A stretch of DNA of 64,000 bases from JAPYTY01 sp036338435. GTDB lineage: Bacteria; Acidobacteriota; UBA6911; RPQK01; JADFOI01. The first letter of the stretch is position 1. Every line of letters starts with the position of its first letter. Under the pieces are notes generated by a model, which made no database searches, was not told the DNA's origin, and was given only the letters and a program-made list of their open reading frames with translations. A program made the translations under genes and the position numbers. The stretch spans positions 18,719 through 82,718 of the forward strand of contig JAYZCG010000049.1 of assembly GCA_036338435.1 (NCBI GenBank), read 5' to 3'. Positions 6,901 through 15,713 of the stretch are shown here, one piece after another.

Positions 6901-9130
6901 TTTGTCCCTTTAAAGCCCAGTAAATCTTTTCTGCTGTTATGGGCAGATCATAAATACGGACCCCCACTGCGTCGTACACTGCATTGGCTATGGCTCCGAC
7001 AACTGGCGTTATGCTACTCTCGCCAATCGCTTTACTATGAAATGGTGCGGGGCCTATCTCCTCCTGAACCAATACAGTTTTCAATGGGGGAATATCCTTT
7101 ATATTAGGCAGCTTGTAGTCTCCCAGGTGAAGCGTTGATACCTGACCATCTTCCATTGCCACCTCTTCGATCATTGCAAACCCGATACCTTGAATGACAC
7201 CTCCATCAATCTGTCCCTGATGACCAATCGGGTTGATGATAGTGCCTACATCGTGGGCAGTCACCAGATCCAGAATTTGGACCTGACCAGTGTCAGGATC
7301 GACCTCGACTTCAATGACCTGTGCCGTAAACGTAGTGACCTGGGGTTTGTCACGATTGACCTGGGTCTTTCGTATGCTCAGTTCCGTCTTACCCAATCCA
7401 AACTTAGCCACCTGAGCTAAGGTCATAGAACGCTCGACCCCTTTGGCCGTGTACTGTCCGTCTTCGAATACCACGTCACCAACTTGGCAATCCAAAGCTT
7501 CCGCCACCACATGGGACACCGACTCCTTCAGCTCTTCCGTCATCTCTTTGAATAGCTGACCTACCACATAAGTTACTCGGCTACCTCCAGCACCAGAGTC
7601 GGTTTCAAAAAGTTCAGGTTTCGCCTCTACCCGAACTTTTTGGATGGGCAGTGGCCATGTTTCCGCCACTACCTGTTGAAAAACGGTGTGAGCTCCTGTT
7701 CCTGTATCGGGCACCGGGGTGATAACCTTGACGGTACCATCAGGCTCAAGGCTGATCTGCCCATTGGCCTCTCCAGTGCCGATGTGCCGGTAGGAAGCAG
7801 ATATGCCTCGTCCAACATGAGGGCCAGTTTTGGGTTTCCCCCAATTTGAAGACTCGATAGCAGCCTCAAGTGTCTCGTCCACTCGGACATGCTCTAGTCG
7901 ATGACCATCCGGTAAAAGATCTCCATCCTTTAACAAATTCCGTTTTCGGAACTCCAGCAGGTCATCTCCGAGGGCCTCAGCAATTAACTCCATGGATGAC
8001 TCCACGGCAAAGTTGACCTGTAGGTCTCCAGGTGCTCGAACATGGCCACCGGGCACACAATTTGTGTACACTGAGTACGCATCAATCCTAACGTGGGGGG
8101 TCCCATACACTCCGGCTGCCTGGTTAGCACCCGGAATATTTACGAAAGGAACGGGCTTGAATCCCGCGTAGGCTCCGCTACCAAAGACGACCTTGGCCTG
8201 ACGAGCTACCACCTGACCATCTTGGGTCACTCCGGTTCGTAGAGAAATTGTGGCGGGATGTCTAGGGTTACCCGCCATCAGTTCTTCAGTATAGGTCATT
8301 ACCATTTTTACAGGACGACCCGTTCGTTTGGACAAGTGATAGCAAAGAGGAGAATCCATGAGGGAACCCTTACCACCGAAGTCTCCCCCAATGAACACCG
8401 GGTGAACTACAACTTGCTCTTGTGGAATTCCAACGGCATCAGCCAGAAGTTTTTGAGCCCGGACTGGCATCTTGTTCGTTATCCACAAGTGAGCACGACC
8501 ATCAGAATCAACGGAAACAACTGAAGCATGGGGCTCTATGAACCCCTGGTGCTGTGAGTGAGTGGTGAAGGTGTGATCAAAGACCCTGTCAGCCTGGGCA
8601 AATCCCTCTTCTAAATTACCTACCTCCCAAGTCACATGTGAGTGAACATTAGGAATATCAGAAAAAAACTTCTCCGGAGCATGAAGATATGATTTGTAGT
8701 CAGGGTGGAGCAGTGGAGCATGGGCCTTCATAGCCTCTTTAGGATCAAAAACCGCTGGCAATTCCTCATACTCTACTTCAATCAGTGACAAGGCGCTCTC
8801 GGCAATATCTGGATCCTCAGCAGCTACCACGGCAACTTTTTCACCAATGAAGCGTACTCGATCACGTGCTAGGACCGGGGTATCGTAGACTACTCTCCCT
8901 GTCAGGACATCTGGTAGATCCTGTGCGGTTAGCACCGCCAGTACCCCCGACATCTGTTCCGCCTCCCTAGTGTCAACACTGACGATTTGGGCATGAGGGA
9001 GGGGACTTCTAAGTGCTTTTCCCCAGATCATCCCCGGGAGAGCCACATCGGCTGTGAAAATGGCCTTCCCTGTGACCTTGGCACGTCCCTCCAAATGCCT
9101 CAGCGGTTTTCCTATAACGGTATATGACAT
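6884..9130 (-). CDS. Molybdopterin-binding (large) subunit of a xanthine dehydrogenase-family enzyme (CoxL-like, not CO dehydrogenase)
   Basis: Starting at the ATG at 9130 (weak GAGG just upstream) the protein has 748 residues and begins in the family-typical way with VIGKPLRHLEGRAKVTGK; the 48 residues upstream in the open frame do not look like protein. Motifs include FIGGDFGGK, GGHVRAPGD at the active-site loop, and the catalytic Glu in AIGESS near the C terminus. The AYxCSFR loop that defines form I CO dehydrogenase is absent, so the enzyme should hydroxylate an aldehyde, purine or N-heterocycle instead. It is first in the L-S-M-G operon and divergent from an MFS carrier that may import the substrate. 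Confidence 0.92.
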   Translation of the reverse strand: MSYTVIGKPLRHLEGRAKVTGKAIFTADVALPGMIWGKALRSPLPHAQIVSVDTREAEQMSGVLAVLTAQDLPDVLTGRVVYDTPVLARDRVRFIGEKVAVVAAEDPDIAESALSLIEVEYEELPAVFDPKEAMKAHAPLLHPDYKSYLHAPEKFFSDIPNVHSHVTWEVGNLEEGFAQADRVFDHTFTTHSQHQGFIEPHASVVSVDSDGRAHLWITNKMPVRAQKLLADAVGIPQEQVVVHPVFIGGDFGGKGSLMDSPLCYHLSKRTGRPVKMVMTYTEELMAGNPRHPATISLRTGVTQDGQVVARQAKVVFGSGAYAGFKPVPFVNIPGANQAAGVYGTPHVRIDAYSVYTNCVPGGHVRAPGDLQVNFAVESSMELIAEALGDDLLEFRKRNLLKDGDLLPDGHRLEHVRVDETLEAAIESSNWGKPKTGPHVGRGISASYRHIGTGEANGQISLEPDGTVKVITPVPDTGTGAHTVFQQVVAETWPLPIQKVRVEAKPELFETDSGAGGSRVTYVVGQLFKEMTEELKESVSHVVAEALDCQVGDVVFEDGQYTAKGVERSMTLAQVAKFGLGKTELSIRKTQVNRDKPQVTTFTAQVIEVEVDPDTGQVQILDLVTAHDVGTIINPIGHQGQIDGGVIQGIGFAMIEEVAMEDGQVSTLHLGDYKLPNIKDIPPLKTVLVQEEIGPAPFHSKAIGESSITPVVGAIANAVYDAVGVRIYDLPITAEKIYWALKGQNANVE

Positions 9131-9296
9131 TGGCCTCACAATGTAAACGTAACGGACAGACTTTGCAAGAACTTGGGGAATAAGAAACACACGACAAACA
9201 CATACGATTGGCAATCTTGTCATCCACAATAGTCCTCTAACTTGCAACTTCCAACGTGTAACCATACAATCCACCTACCCTTCGGGGCATCTAAAC

Positions 9297-10562
9297 ATGG
9301 AAAATCCAAAAGCAACAGGGCGACTCAAGTGGCGCGTGGTAGCACTTTGTTGGGGAGCTCTGGTTATGACCAGTATCATTCGAATCTCCCTAGGGATTGC
9401 TGCCCCTACACTGATGAAGGAGTACGATATTTCTCCCTCCACCATGGGCTACATCCTTTCGGGGTGGAACTGGGCCTACACCTCCCTCCAACTCATCGTA
9501 GGCCCCCTGGTAGATCGATTCGGGGCATGGATAGTCCTAGGCACAGGAGCCGGTGTGTGGAGCCTCTCCACTATCGCCCTGCCCCTTGCCACCACAGCCA
9601 CTGGGCTATTTATGTTCCGAGCATTCTTTGGGATAGGGCACAGTATGCTTATCCCGGCTCAAGGCTCACTGATCTCACGATGGTTCCGGTCAGAACAACG
9701 CTCCACTGCCCTGGGATTTGCTTTTTCCGGCAGTCAGGTTGGAAGCTTCTTCGGTGCAGCTATTTGTGCTTTTATCTTGTCTCGCTTCGGCTGGCAATCA
9801 ATCTTCTATTGGATTGGTGGAGCCAATCTGCTCTTTGCAGCAATTTGGATCTTTTTCCACCCGGAGAGAAAGATCGGAATACAGGTGAAGCCGGATCGCG
9901 AGACTCAGACAAAGACCACCCAGCGGGCATCCGTCATCTCCCTCCTGCGCTACCGTTCAGCTTGGGGGTTAGCCTTTGGACAAATGGGATACTTGTACGC
10001 CTATCATGTTTTCCTCAGCTGGCTGCCCAGTTATCTGGTGATGGAACGAAATATGAGCATTGCTTTAACGGGAATTTTTGCCGGTCTGCCTTTTCTGATG
10101 GGGATACTGGGAACCATCGGAGGGGGCTGGTTGGGAGATGATCTCATCCGTAGAGGCTTTAGTCACACCATAGCCCGAAAGACCGTTGTGGGAATTGGAA
10201 TGGTAGCTGCCACCATCATGGTCGTCACTGCAGCCTATACGTCCCAGACTTGGTTAGCCATTACACTGCTCACGTTTTGCATGGGGTCCTTGAGAGCTAC
10301 TACAGGATCGGCTAACGCAATGCCCATTGATCTGGTCCCATCGGCTTCAGTAGCCTCGCTCGTGTCAATTCAAAATTTTGGAGGCAACATCGGAGGTCTG
10401 ATGGCACCAATTATTACCGGGTATATTTTGGCCGCCACAGGATCTTTTACAGGCGCCCTGGTGACCGCTGGAGCGGTTATGAGCTTCGGAGCTTTCTCCT
10501 ACGTGTTCATTGTGGGCCGTCTACCTGAGAAATCAGATCAACTCCTCGAAACTGCTGACTAA
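9297..10562 (+). CDS. MFS transporter, organic-anion (ACS-like) type
   Basis: The 421-residue protein has about 12 hydrophobic segments with a cytoplasmic break near residue 200 (charged stretch ending in RETQTKTTQ). The segment 2-3 loop GPLVDRFGAW is the MFS signature, and SLISRWFRSEQRSTALG resembles the anion:cation symporter family of hexuronate, tartrate and phthalate carriers. It is divergent from the molybdenum hydroxylase operon and convergent with the CoA-transferase operon, so an aromatic or organic acid taken up for one of these is plausible. The substrate is inferred only from context. Confidence 0.88.
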   Translation: MENPKATGRLKWRVVALCWGALVMTSIIRISLGIAAPTLMKEYDISPSTMGYILSGWNWAYTSLQLIVGPLVDRFGAWIVLGTGAGVWSLSTIALPLATTATGLFMFRAFFGIGHSMLIPAQGSLISRWFRSEQRSTALGFAFSGSQVGSFFGAAICAFILSRFGWQSIFYWIGGANLLFAAIWIFFHPERKIGIQVKPDRETQTKTTQRASVISLLRYRSAWGLAFGQMGYLYAYHVFLSWLPSYLVMERNMSIALTGIFAGLPFLMGILGTIGGGWLGDDLIRRGFSHTIARKTVVGIGMVAATIMVVTAAYTSQTWLAITLLTFCMGSLRATTGSANAMPIDLVPSASVASLVSIQNFGGNIGGLMAPIITGYILAATGSFTGALVTAGAVMSFGAFSYVFIVGRLPEKSDQLLETAD

Positions 10563-10611
10563 GAGACAAAAGGATGCAGGGCCTTAGACCACACACTACC
10601 GTGATCAAGGA

Positions 10612-11823
10612 CTAGCTCAAGACCCCTTCATTCTTGAGCTGACTGATAGCCTCATCATCATAGCCCAACAAATCCCGCAGAATGTCCTCAGTGTCATGAC
10701 CCAGAGGAGGGGGAAATGAGACCGGACCATCCGTCATGTCGCTAAACTGCAATCCACCGCGGGGCACCTCCATAGCCCCTACTGTCGACGTAGGATAGTC
10801 CAGGTAATACTCCCGGTGACGCAGTTGCAAATCGTCCATTAGATCCGCTCCATTTTCGACCACACCTGCTGCAATCCCTTCTGATTGAAGACTGTTCATC
10901 ACCTCTTCGGGGGATCGGGATTGAGTCCATTCCCGGAGGATATCGTCTAGTTCGGATACATTGCAGGAACGTGCTTCAAAATTGGCAAACTTAGGATGTG
11001 TAGCAAGCTCCCCCTTTCCCATGACAGCACAGAGTTTGCTCCACTCCTTATCGTCTCGGACAGAAATGACACACCACCGGTCTTCGCCCTGGCAAGGATA
11101 ACAGCCTTGGGGGACCGCCATTGGGTCACTATTTCCCCTCGGTTCAGGATCCCTACCATTGACTGCAGTCTCAAGATAACTAACACCCATGGAATAGGCG
11201 GTCGCCTCAGCCTGAGCTAGATCTATAGTAACGCCAGCACCGGTAAAACGACGGCGTAATAGCGCTCCTACCAACAGGGTAGGGGCCACAATAAAACTGA
11301 GGTGATCAGGGTATACTCCCTGGCTACCAACAGGACGTTCCTGTCCCGCATGGTTCCAGAGATGAGTCATGCCAGAATAAGCGGTTAGATTAAACCCCCA
11401 GGTCCCATAACTACTTTTTGGACCCTTTCCCCCAAGTCCTGGCATCCTCAAAATGATGACACCAGGATTAATTTCCCGAAGGATCTCCTCGCCAAGTCCC
11501 AGACGATTGAGCACTCCAGGACGGAAGTTTTCCATGACAACATCGGAATGAGCTGTCAGATCCTTAATCACCTGCACGCCGGATGGATGTTTGAGATTGA
11601 CAGTAATAGATCTAGTGCCCAGGTTACATTCAATGAAGCGAGGTGAAGAATCCACATCCTTGCCAAAATGACGGAAAGTGTCTAATCCCCCGGTCTTGGA
11701 CTCCACCTTGATAACGTTAGCACCGTACTGGGCCATCAGACGTCCAGCATAAGGGCCGGCATAGGCATTAGTAAAAGCTAGGACACGGATACCCTTGAGA
11801 ATATCGTTGGTTCTAGTGTTCAT
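10612..11823 (-). CDS. Class III (CaiB/BaiF) CoA-transferase, catalytic-Asp-bearing subunit
   Basis: The start is the ATG at 11823, preceded by GGAG 7 nt away, giving 403 residues, the normal family length. The N-terminal KGIRVLAFTNAYAGPYAGR, the EN-F-RPG segment and GVYPDHLSF are all present. Asp173 in YPDH aligns with the catalytic Asp169 of formyl-CoA transferase and CaiB that forms the mixed anhydride with the acyl substrate. It moves CoA between carboxylic acids. It is the last gene of the operon hydratase, acyl-CoA dehydrogenase, CoA-transferase, CoA-transferase. The preceding paralogue lacks the Asp, so the two may form one heteromeric enzyme. Confidence 0.9.
   Translation of the reverse strand: MNTRTNDILKGIRVLAFTNAYAGPYAGRLMAQYGANVIKVESKTGGLDTFRHFGKDVDSSPRFIECNLGTRSITVNLKHPSGVQVIKDLTAHSDVVMENFRPGVLNRLGLGEEILREINPGVIILRMPGLGGKGPKSSYGTWGFNLTAYSGMTHLWNHAGQERPVGSQGVYPDHLSFIVAPTLLVGALLRRRFTGAGVTIDLAQAEATAYSMGVSYLETAVNGRDPEPRGNSDPMAVPQGCYPCQGEDRWCVISVRDDKEWSKLCAVMGKGELATHPKFANFEARSCNVSELDDILREWTQSRSPEEVMNSLQSEGIAAGVVENGADLMDDLQLRHREYYLDYPTSTVGAMEVPRGGLQFSDMTDGPVSFPPPLGHDTEDILRDLLGYDDEAISQLKNEGVLS
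10614..10640. terminator. Hairpin at the end of the CoA-transferase operon
   Basis: AGCTCAAG (10614-10621) pairs with CTTGAGCT (10633-10640) across an 11-nt loop. It overlaps the last codons of the CoA-transferase and faces the end of the MFS gene at 10562, a position expected for a bidirectional terminator. There is no clear T-tract. Confidence 0.4.
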
Positions 11824-11911
11824 GGCTAGCTCCATAGACTATGGCTTTGACCTACAAGTTCCACATGATTCATTAAGTAGTACCCTGGGAACTGTATTCC
11901 CCTTTCTTTAA

Positions 11912-13114
11912 TCACACCACTCCCTCCGATGCTAGGGCCTCTAACTCCTGGTTGCTCAAACCAAGCATTTGGTGAAACACCTCTTGATTGTGCTGACCTA
12001 GGGTTGGTGCTGGAGACGGCGCATCTCTTTCTCCATCGACAGTAAACGGTACGCGGAGTTGCTGGAAGCAACCAATCTCTGGATGATCAACCTGTCCGAA
12101 AAAATTCCTCTCCTGTATGTGGGGATCCCTCTGAAAATCCGATGGAGTGTTAACCGGCAAACCGGGTATCCCCCGTTTTTGAAGAAGATCAGATAGTGCT
12201 TCCTTTTCGTATCTTGAGGTAAAGGACTCGATCATGGGATTTAACCAATCGGCATGCTTACGACGCTCCATATCTGTTTTCCACCTTGGATCATCCAGTT
12301 CCTCAGGATGATCTTCCCAAACTTCTAGCAAGATAGGCCAATGGCGATGGGTTGCAAAAATAGCAATGTATCCATCCTTACAACGAAACAGATTGGCCGG
12401 AGCAACGTGCTGATGCTGACTTCCAGCTCGTTTGACTAATCTACCCTCAGCAGAATATGTAAAGGCTACGTGTTCGTGAATAGCCAAACTGGCCTGAACT
12501 GATGCATCGATATAGACACCCTGCGCCGTTTTCTCACGCTGCCATAGTCCCAACATGACCCCAAAAGCGGCATAGGTACTAGCATAATAATAAGATTGTG
12601 TTTCAGGCGGCATGCAAGGGGGCAACTCAGGTGTGCCACTCACATACAGCAGCCCACTCATGGCAGTAGTAACGATATCGGGTGCTTGGAAATGGGCGTA
12701 AGGTCCAGTTTGTCCAAAACCAGAGAGGGCCACAACGATGAGTTGTTCATGGCTTTCCTGTAGAACGTTATAATCAAGATTAAGACTCTTCAAATAACCA
12801 GGATCGTGGCTGTCTAAAACGACATCTACCTGCTCAACCAGTTTGAGAAACAGCTTGCGACCCTCTGATTTTTCCAAATCCAGGGTGATCCCTTGTTTAC
12901 CAGCATTTAGATAAGCAAAACGGAGACTTCCTTCAGCATTTTCATGTCCCTTGGCAAAAGGGGGATGGTGGCGCAGTGGGTCACCGGCCGGGGGCTCTAT
13001 CTTGATCACGTCTAGCCCAAGATCTCGTAAGAACTTTCCGCAGAAGGCGCCCATCTCAGTACTGATATCCAGCACCCGGTAGCCCGATAAGAGTGACTTA
13101 CCCGGTATATCCAT
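11912..13114 (-). CDS. Class III (CaiB/BaiF) CoA-transferase homologue lacking the catalytic Asp
   Basis: The 400-residue protein is clearly of the CaiB/BaiF family (SGYRVLDISTEMGAFCGKFL, SGFGQTGPYA, then QGVYIDASVQ). Counting back from the shared GVxID motif, the position of the catalytic Asp holds Tyr175 or Ser174 (ETQSYYYA) rather than Asp. Two-subunit class III enzymes such as succinyl-CoA:benzylsuccinate CoA-transferase BbsEF are known, so a structural subunit partner of the following transferase is a reasonable inference. Its ATG overlaps the acyl-CoA dehydrogenase stop (TGATG), indicating coupling. The 88-nt gap to the next transferase holds no obvious element. Confidence 0.87.
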   Translation of the reverse strand: MDIPGKSLLSGYRVLDISTEMGAFCGKFLRDLGLDVIKIEPPAGDPLRHHPPFAKGHENAEGSLRFAYLNAGKQGITLDLEKSEGRKLFLKLVEQVDVVLDSHDPGYLKSLNLDYNVLQESHEQLIVVALSGFGQTGPYAHFQAPDIVTTAMSGLLYVSGTPELPPCMPPETQSYYYASTYAAFGVMLGLWQREKTAQGVYIDASVQASLAIHEHVAFTYSAEGRLVKRAGSQHQHVAPANLFRCKDGYIAIFATHRHWPILLEVWEDHPEELDDPRWKTDMERRKHADWLNPMIESFTSRYEKEALSDLLQKRGIPGLPVNTPSDFQRDPHIQERNFFGQVDHPEIGCFQQLRVPFTVDGERDAPSPAPTLGQHNQEVFHQMLGLSNQELEALASEGVV

Positions 13115-14280
13115 CAGCTCTTGCTACGTCTTCGAAGGACGTTCTGTGCCATCCGCCAACGTAAAACCTCGGTGGCTCCTTCGGTAATTCTAATACTTCT
13201 CAGCTGACGATACATCCATTCCAAAGGAAGTTCCTGGGTCAACCCCATCCCCCCAAAGACTTGGATAGCTCGATCTACCACTCGACCAGCCATCTCCGTA
13301 CATACAATTTTTACCATGTAGGAAGCATTGCGCACATCTTCACCCTGATCATGGCGCCAAGCACAGTCATAAACCATCAAACGGGCCTGGTGGATATCCA
13401 TCATAGAGTCGGCAATCATAAACTGAACTGACTGCCTTTTAGCTAGTGGCTTTCCAAAGGTTACCCGATCCATGGCATAATCCATCATAAGATCCAGAGC
13501 ACGCTGGGCCATTCCAACACTTTGGGCTCCATGGCAACGCACTCGCCCGTCGGTAAGCCACTCCTGAGCCAACTTGAAGCCATCCCCGACACACCCAAGC
13601 ACATTGGCTTCAGGAACTCGGACATCTTCAAATACTATTTCCCATGGAGAATCTCCCATCATGGTGGGTTGACGTCTAGACAGCTTGACTCCCGGAGTAT
13701 CAACATCTACCAGAAAAGAGGTTATCCCTCCCCGAGCACGCTTATCCGCATCGGTCAGGGCCATAACCTGAATAAAATCCGAGTATCCAGCGCCACTAAT
13801 AAAGCGCTTAGTTCCGTTTATAACGTAACTGTCCCCATCTTTGACAGCGCGAGTTTGCATGCTGGCCGGATCCGATCCCGCATCTGGCTCGGTCAGTGCA
13901 AAACACATACGCTTATCACCCTTGAGAACCGGATAAAGATAGTCCTCCTTCTGCGCATCGTTACAGTAAAAAAGCGGAGGGCGCACTTCCGGACCAAATA
14001 CCTCATTCATTCGGTAAGGGATGACAATAGTTCGTCCTACCTCCTCGAAAATCACACAACGAGTCAGCAAGTCTAGGTCCATGCCCCCATATTCCTTTGG
14101 GACATCTAGAAGCCATAGGTCAATCGACTTGGCTTTCTCCTGAAGGACTTGAAGCATCTCCTCTGGCATAGGATCAGCTTCAGGACGGAACTCCACCTCT
14201 CGGGGAATTAATTCTTCATCCACGAAGCGGCGGACCGTCTCCTGCAGTAACACAAGTTCTTCGGATAAATGAAAATTCAT
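13114..14280 (-). CDS. Acyl-CoA dehydrogenase
   Basis: The ATG at 14280, 4 nt after the hydratase stop, gives 388 residues and the typical N terminus FHLSEELVLLQETVRRF. Family signatures are ALTEPDAGSDPAS (FAD binding) and a C-terminal FGGMGLTQELPLE. The catalytic base Glu lies in ITEGATEVL, the position of Glu376 in medium-chain acyl-CoA dehydrogenase. It oxidises an acyl-CoA to the 2-enoyl-CoA with electron-transfer flavoprotein as acceptor. The operon places it between a CoA-transferase pair and a hydratase, the same gene set as bbsEFGH or caiABD. It is cytosolic. Confidence 0.92.
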   Translation of the reverse strand: MNFHLSEELVLLQETVRRFVDEELIPREVEFRPEADPMPEEMLQVLQEKAKSIDLWLLDVPKEYGGMDLDLLTRCVIFEEVGRTIVIPYRMNEVFGPEVRPPLFYCNDAQKEDYLYPVLKGDKRMCFALTEPDAGSDPASMQTRAVKDGDSYVINGTKRFISGAGYSDFIQVMALTDADKRARGGITSFLVDVDTPGVKLSRRQPTMMGDSPWEIVFEDVRVPEANVLGCVGDGFKLAQEWLTDGRVRCHGAQSVGMAQRALDLMMDYAMDRVTFGKPLAKRQSVQFMIADSMMDIHQARLMVYDCAWRHDQGEDVRNASYMVKIVCTEMAGRVVDRAIQVFGGMGLTQELPLEWMYRQLRSIRITEGATEVLRWRMAQNVLRRRSKS

Positions 14281-14284
14281 CGAG

Positions 14285-15106
14285 CTACTCGTTGCGCTTG
14301 TATCCTTCCAAGCCGGGACGATAAGTCTTGTCATCGATGAACTGCTTAATCCCCTCATCCCGACCCTTTTCAGGGTCAGTGGCTCGCAATGCGACCAACT
14401 TGGCACCGATATACTCCTCTGCGTGGACGTAGTCCATGTTCCGGCAAGTCTTAAAAACTTCCTTGGTAGCCCTTAATGCAGCTGGGTTTTTGTCGATTAA
14501 CTTGTTGGCTAGTTTCACGGTCTCCTCTCGTAGTATATCCAAGGGAACCGCATAGTTGACCAATCGCATTTCAGCTGCCTGTTTGCCATTGAATGTATCC
14601 CCTGTCAGCGAGTAGTACAGCGCATCCCGGTAGCTCATGGCATCGGCAATCACTCTACTGACAATCCCACCCGGGAAAATGCCAAAATTAATCTCACTGA
14701 GGCCAAAGGTAGCCTCTTCGGCCGCGATGGCGATGTCACAGGCGACTAACTGGGTGAACCCACCTCCAAAGCAATAACCGTTAACCATAGCGATAGTTGG
14801 GACAGGAAAAGTTAACAGGCGTCGCCAACGCCACTCATGGGTTGCCCATTCAGCACGACTACGCTCAGAGGGATTATTGTCCAATTCGCGGAAGAACGCC
14901 TTCAGATCCTGACCAGCACACCAACTTTCTCCAGCTCCCGTCAATACCATCACCCGCGTGTCGGTATCGGATGCCACCTCTGTCAGAACATCTACCATCT
15001 CAAAATGGAGTTCTGGACTCATACAGTTGCGCTTTTCCGGACGATTTAAAATCACCCAGGTTATACCACCCTCTTTTTCGATTTTTACGGTGTTGTAAGT
15101 TTTCAT
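14285..15106 (-). CDS. Enoyl-CoA hydratase/isomerase, hydroxycinnamoyl-CoA hydratase-lyase-like with altered active site
   Basis: The start at 15106 has AAGGGA 6-7 nt upstream and gives 273 residues. From memory of the Pseudomonas p-hydroxycinnamoyl-CoA hydratase/lyase (HCHL), the match is close along the whole length, for example GLSEIN, LTGAGE and the tail KQF-DDK...PGL--YKR. Mapping HCHL active-site residues onto this protein: Glu143 is kept (Glu138) and Ser123 becomes Thr118, but Met70 becomes Gln66, Tyr75 becomes Phe71 and Tyr239 becomes Gly234. Both Tyr residues that hold the phenol are lost, so feruloyl- or coumaroyl-CoA is unlikely to be the natural substrate. It heads the operon with acyl-CoA dehydrogenase and CoA-transferases. 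Confidence 0.85.
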   Translation of the reverse strand: MKTYNTVKIEKEGGITWVILNRPEKRNCMSPELHFEMVDVLTEVASDTDTRVMVLTGAGESWCAGQDLKAFFRELDNNPSERSRAEWATHEWRWRRLLTFPVPTIAMVNGYCFGGGFTQLVACDIAIAAEEATFGLSEINFGIFPGGIVSRVIADAMSYRDALYYSLTGDTFNGKQAAEMRLVNYAVPLDILREETVKLANKLIDKNPAALRATKEVFKTCRNMDYVHAEEYIGAKLVALRATDPEKGRDEGIKQFIDDKTYRPGLEGYKRNE

Positions 15107-15338
15107 TGCATTCCCTTTCAAAGATCCTGGCCAATCCAAATTTGCGGCGGGAGTATATGGGGGAGTTTACTTGAAGTCAAGGTGTCCTCATAAGCCTCCA
15201 GTGTTCCGTTTAAATTCATAAGTAATGAAGTCAATCATGGTATATTACACGGCGTTAGCGGAAGAGTGAACCCCCTGTTCAAGTCTCTACTACTAAGGAG
15301 TGGTTCCTCAAGATCGGGAACAGGATGCTCCTGTATCC

Positions 15339-15713
15339 ATGGCAAAGAACAAAATACTGGTCGGAAAAACATCTGAATTAGAAGAAGCACAACCCTGTAT
15401 TGTCGTTGACGGTACCACTGAAATTGGCATCTACCGATTTCATAACAAGTTCTATGCCTACGAGAACCTGTGTCCTCACCAGGGAGGACCAGCCTGTGAA
15501 GGGTTACTAATACCCCAGATCGAAGAGATCATAAACTCCGACAAGACCTATCGTGGCATGAAGTTCAATTACCAAAACCTTCACATCGTGTGCCCCTGGC
15601 ACGGATGGGAGTACGAATTAGAGAGTGGTGAAATGGTTGCTGACCGTCAATTTAGACTTAGAAAGTTTGAGGTGATCGAAGAAGGAGAAGAAATCTTTGT
15701 CATCACGGAATAG
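15339..15713 (+). CDS. Rieske 2Fe-2S protein with a long inter-motif insertion
   Basis: The 124-residue protein (ATG at 15339; a GTG at 15300 in frame sits directly on AAGGAG, too close to be used comfortably) carries CPH (Cys45, His47) and CPWHGW (Cys85, His88), the four ligands of a Rieske cluster. The 37 residues between the motifs are roughly twice the usual 15-21 and contain a charged helix-like stretch. It has no signal and is probably a soluble electron carrier or a regulatory subunit. Its last codons overlap the amidohydrolase start, so the two are made together, and an oxygenase partner is not visible nearby. Confidence 0.85.
   Translation: MAKNKILVGKTSELEEAQPCIVVDGTTEIGIYRFHNKFYAYENLCPHQGGPACEGLLIPQIEEIINSDKTYRGMKFNYQNLHIVCPWHGWEYELESGEMVADRQFRLRKFEVIEEGEEIFVITE

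Noticed and set aside
6884..9130. Naming the large subunit as CO dehydrogenase
   Set aside because: The active-site loop AYxCSFR of form I enzymes is lacking; the general xanthine dehydrogenase family name is safer.
9242..10141. 299-codon open frame on the plus strand inside the MFS gene
   Set aside because: It is in another frame of a clear membrane transporter and its translation is rich in His, Arg and Cys with no helix or domain pattern.
14285..15106. Naming the hydratase as feruloyl-CoA hydratase/lyase (vanillin synthase)
   Set aside because: Both phenol-binding Tyr positions are altered, so similarity alone does not support the substrate.
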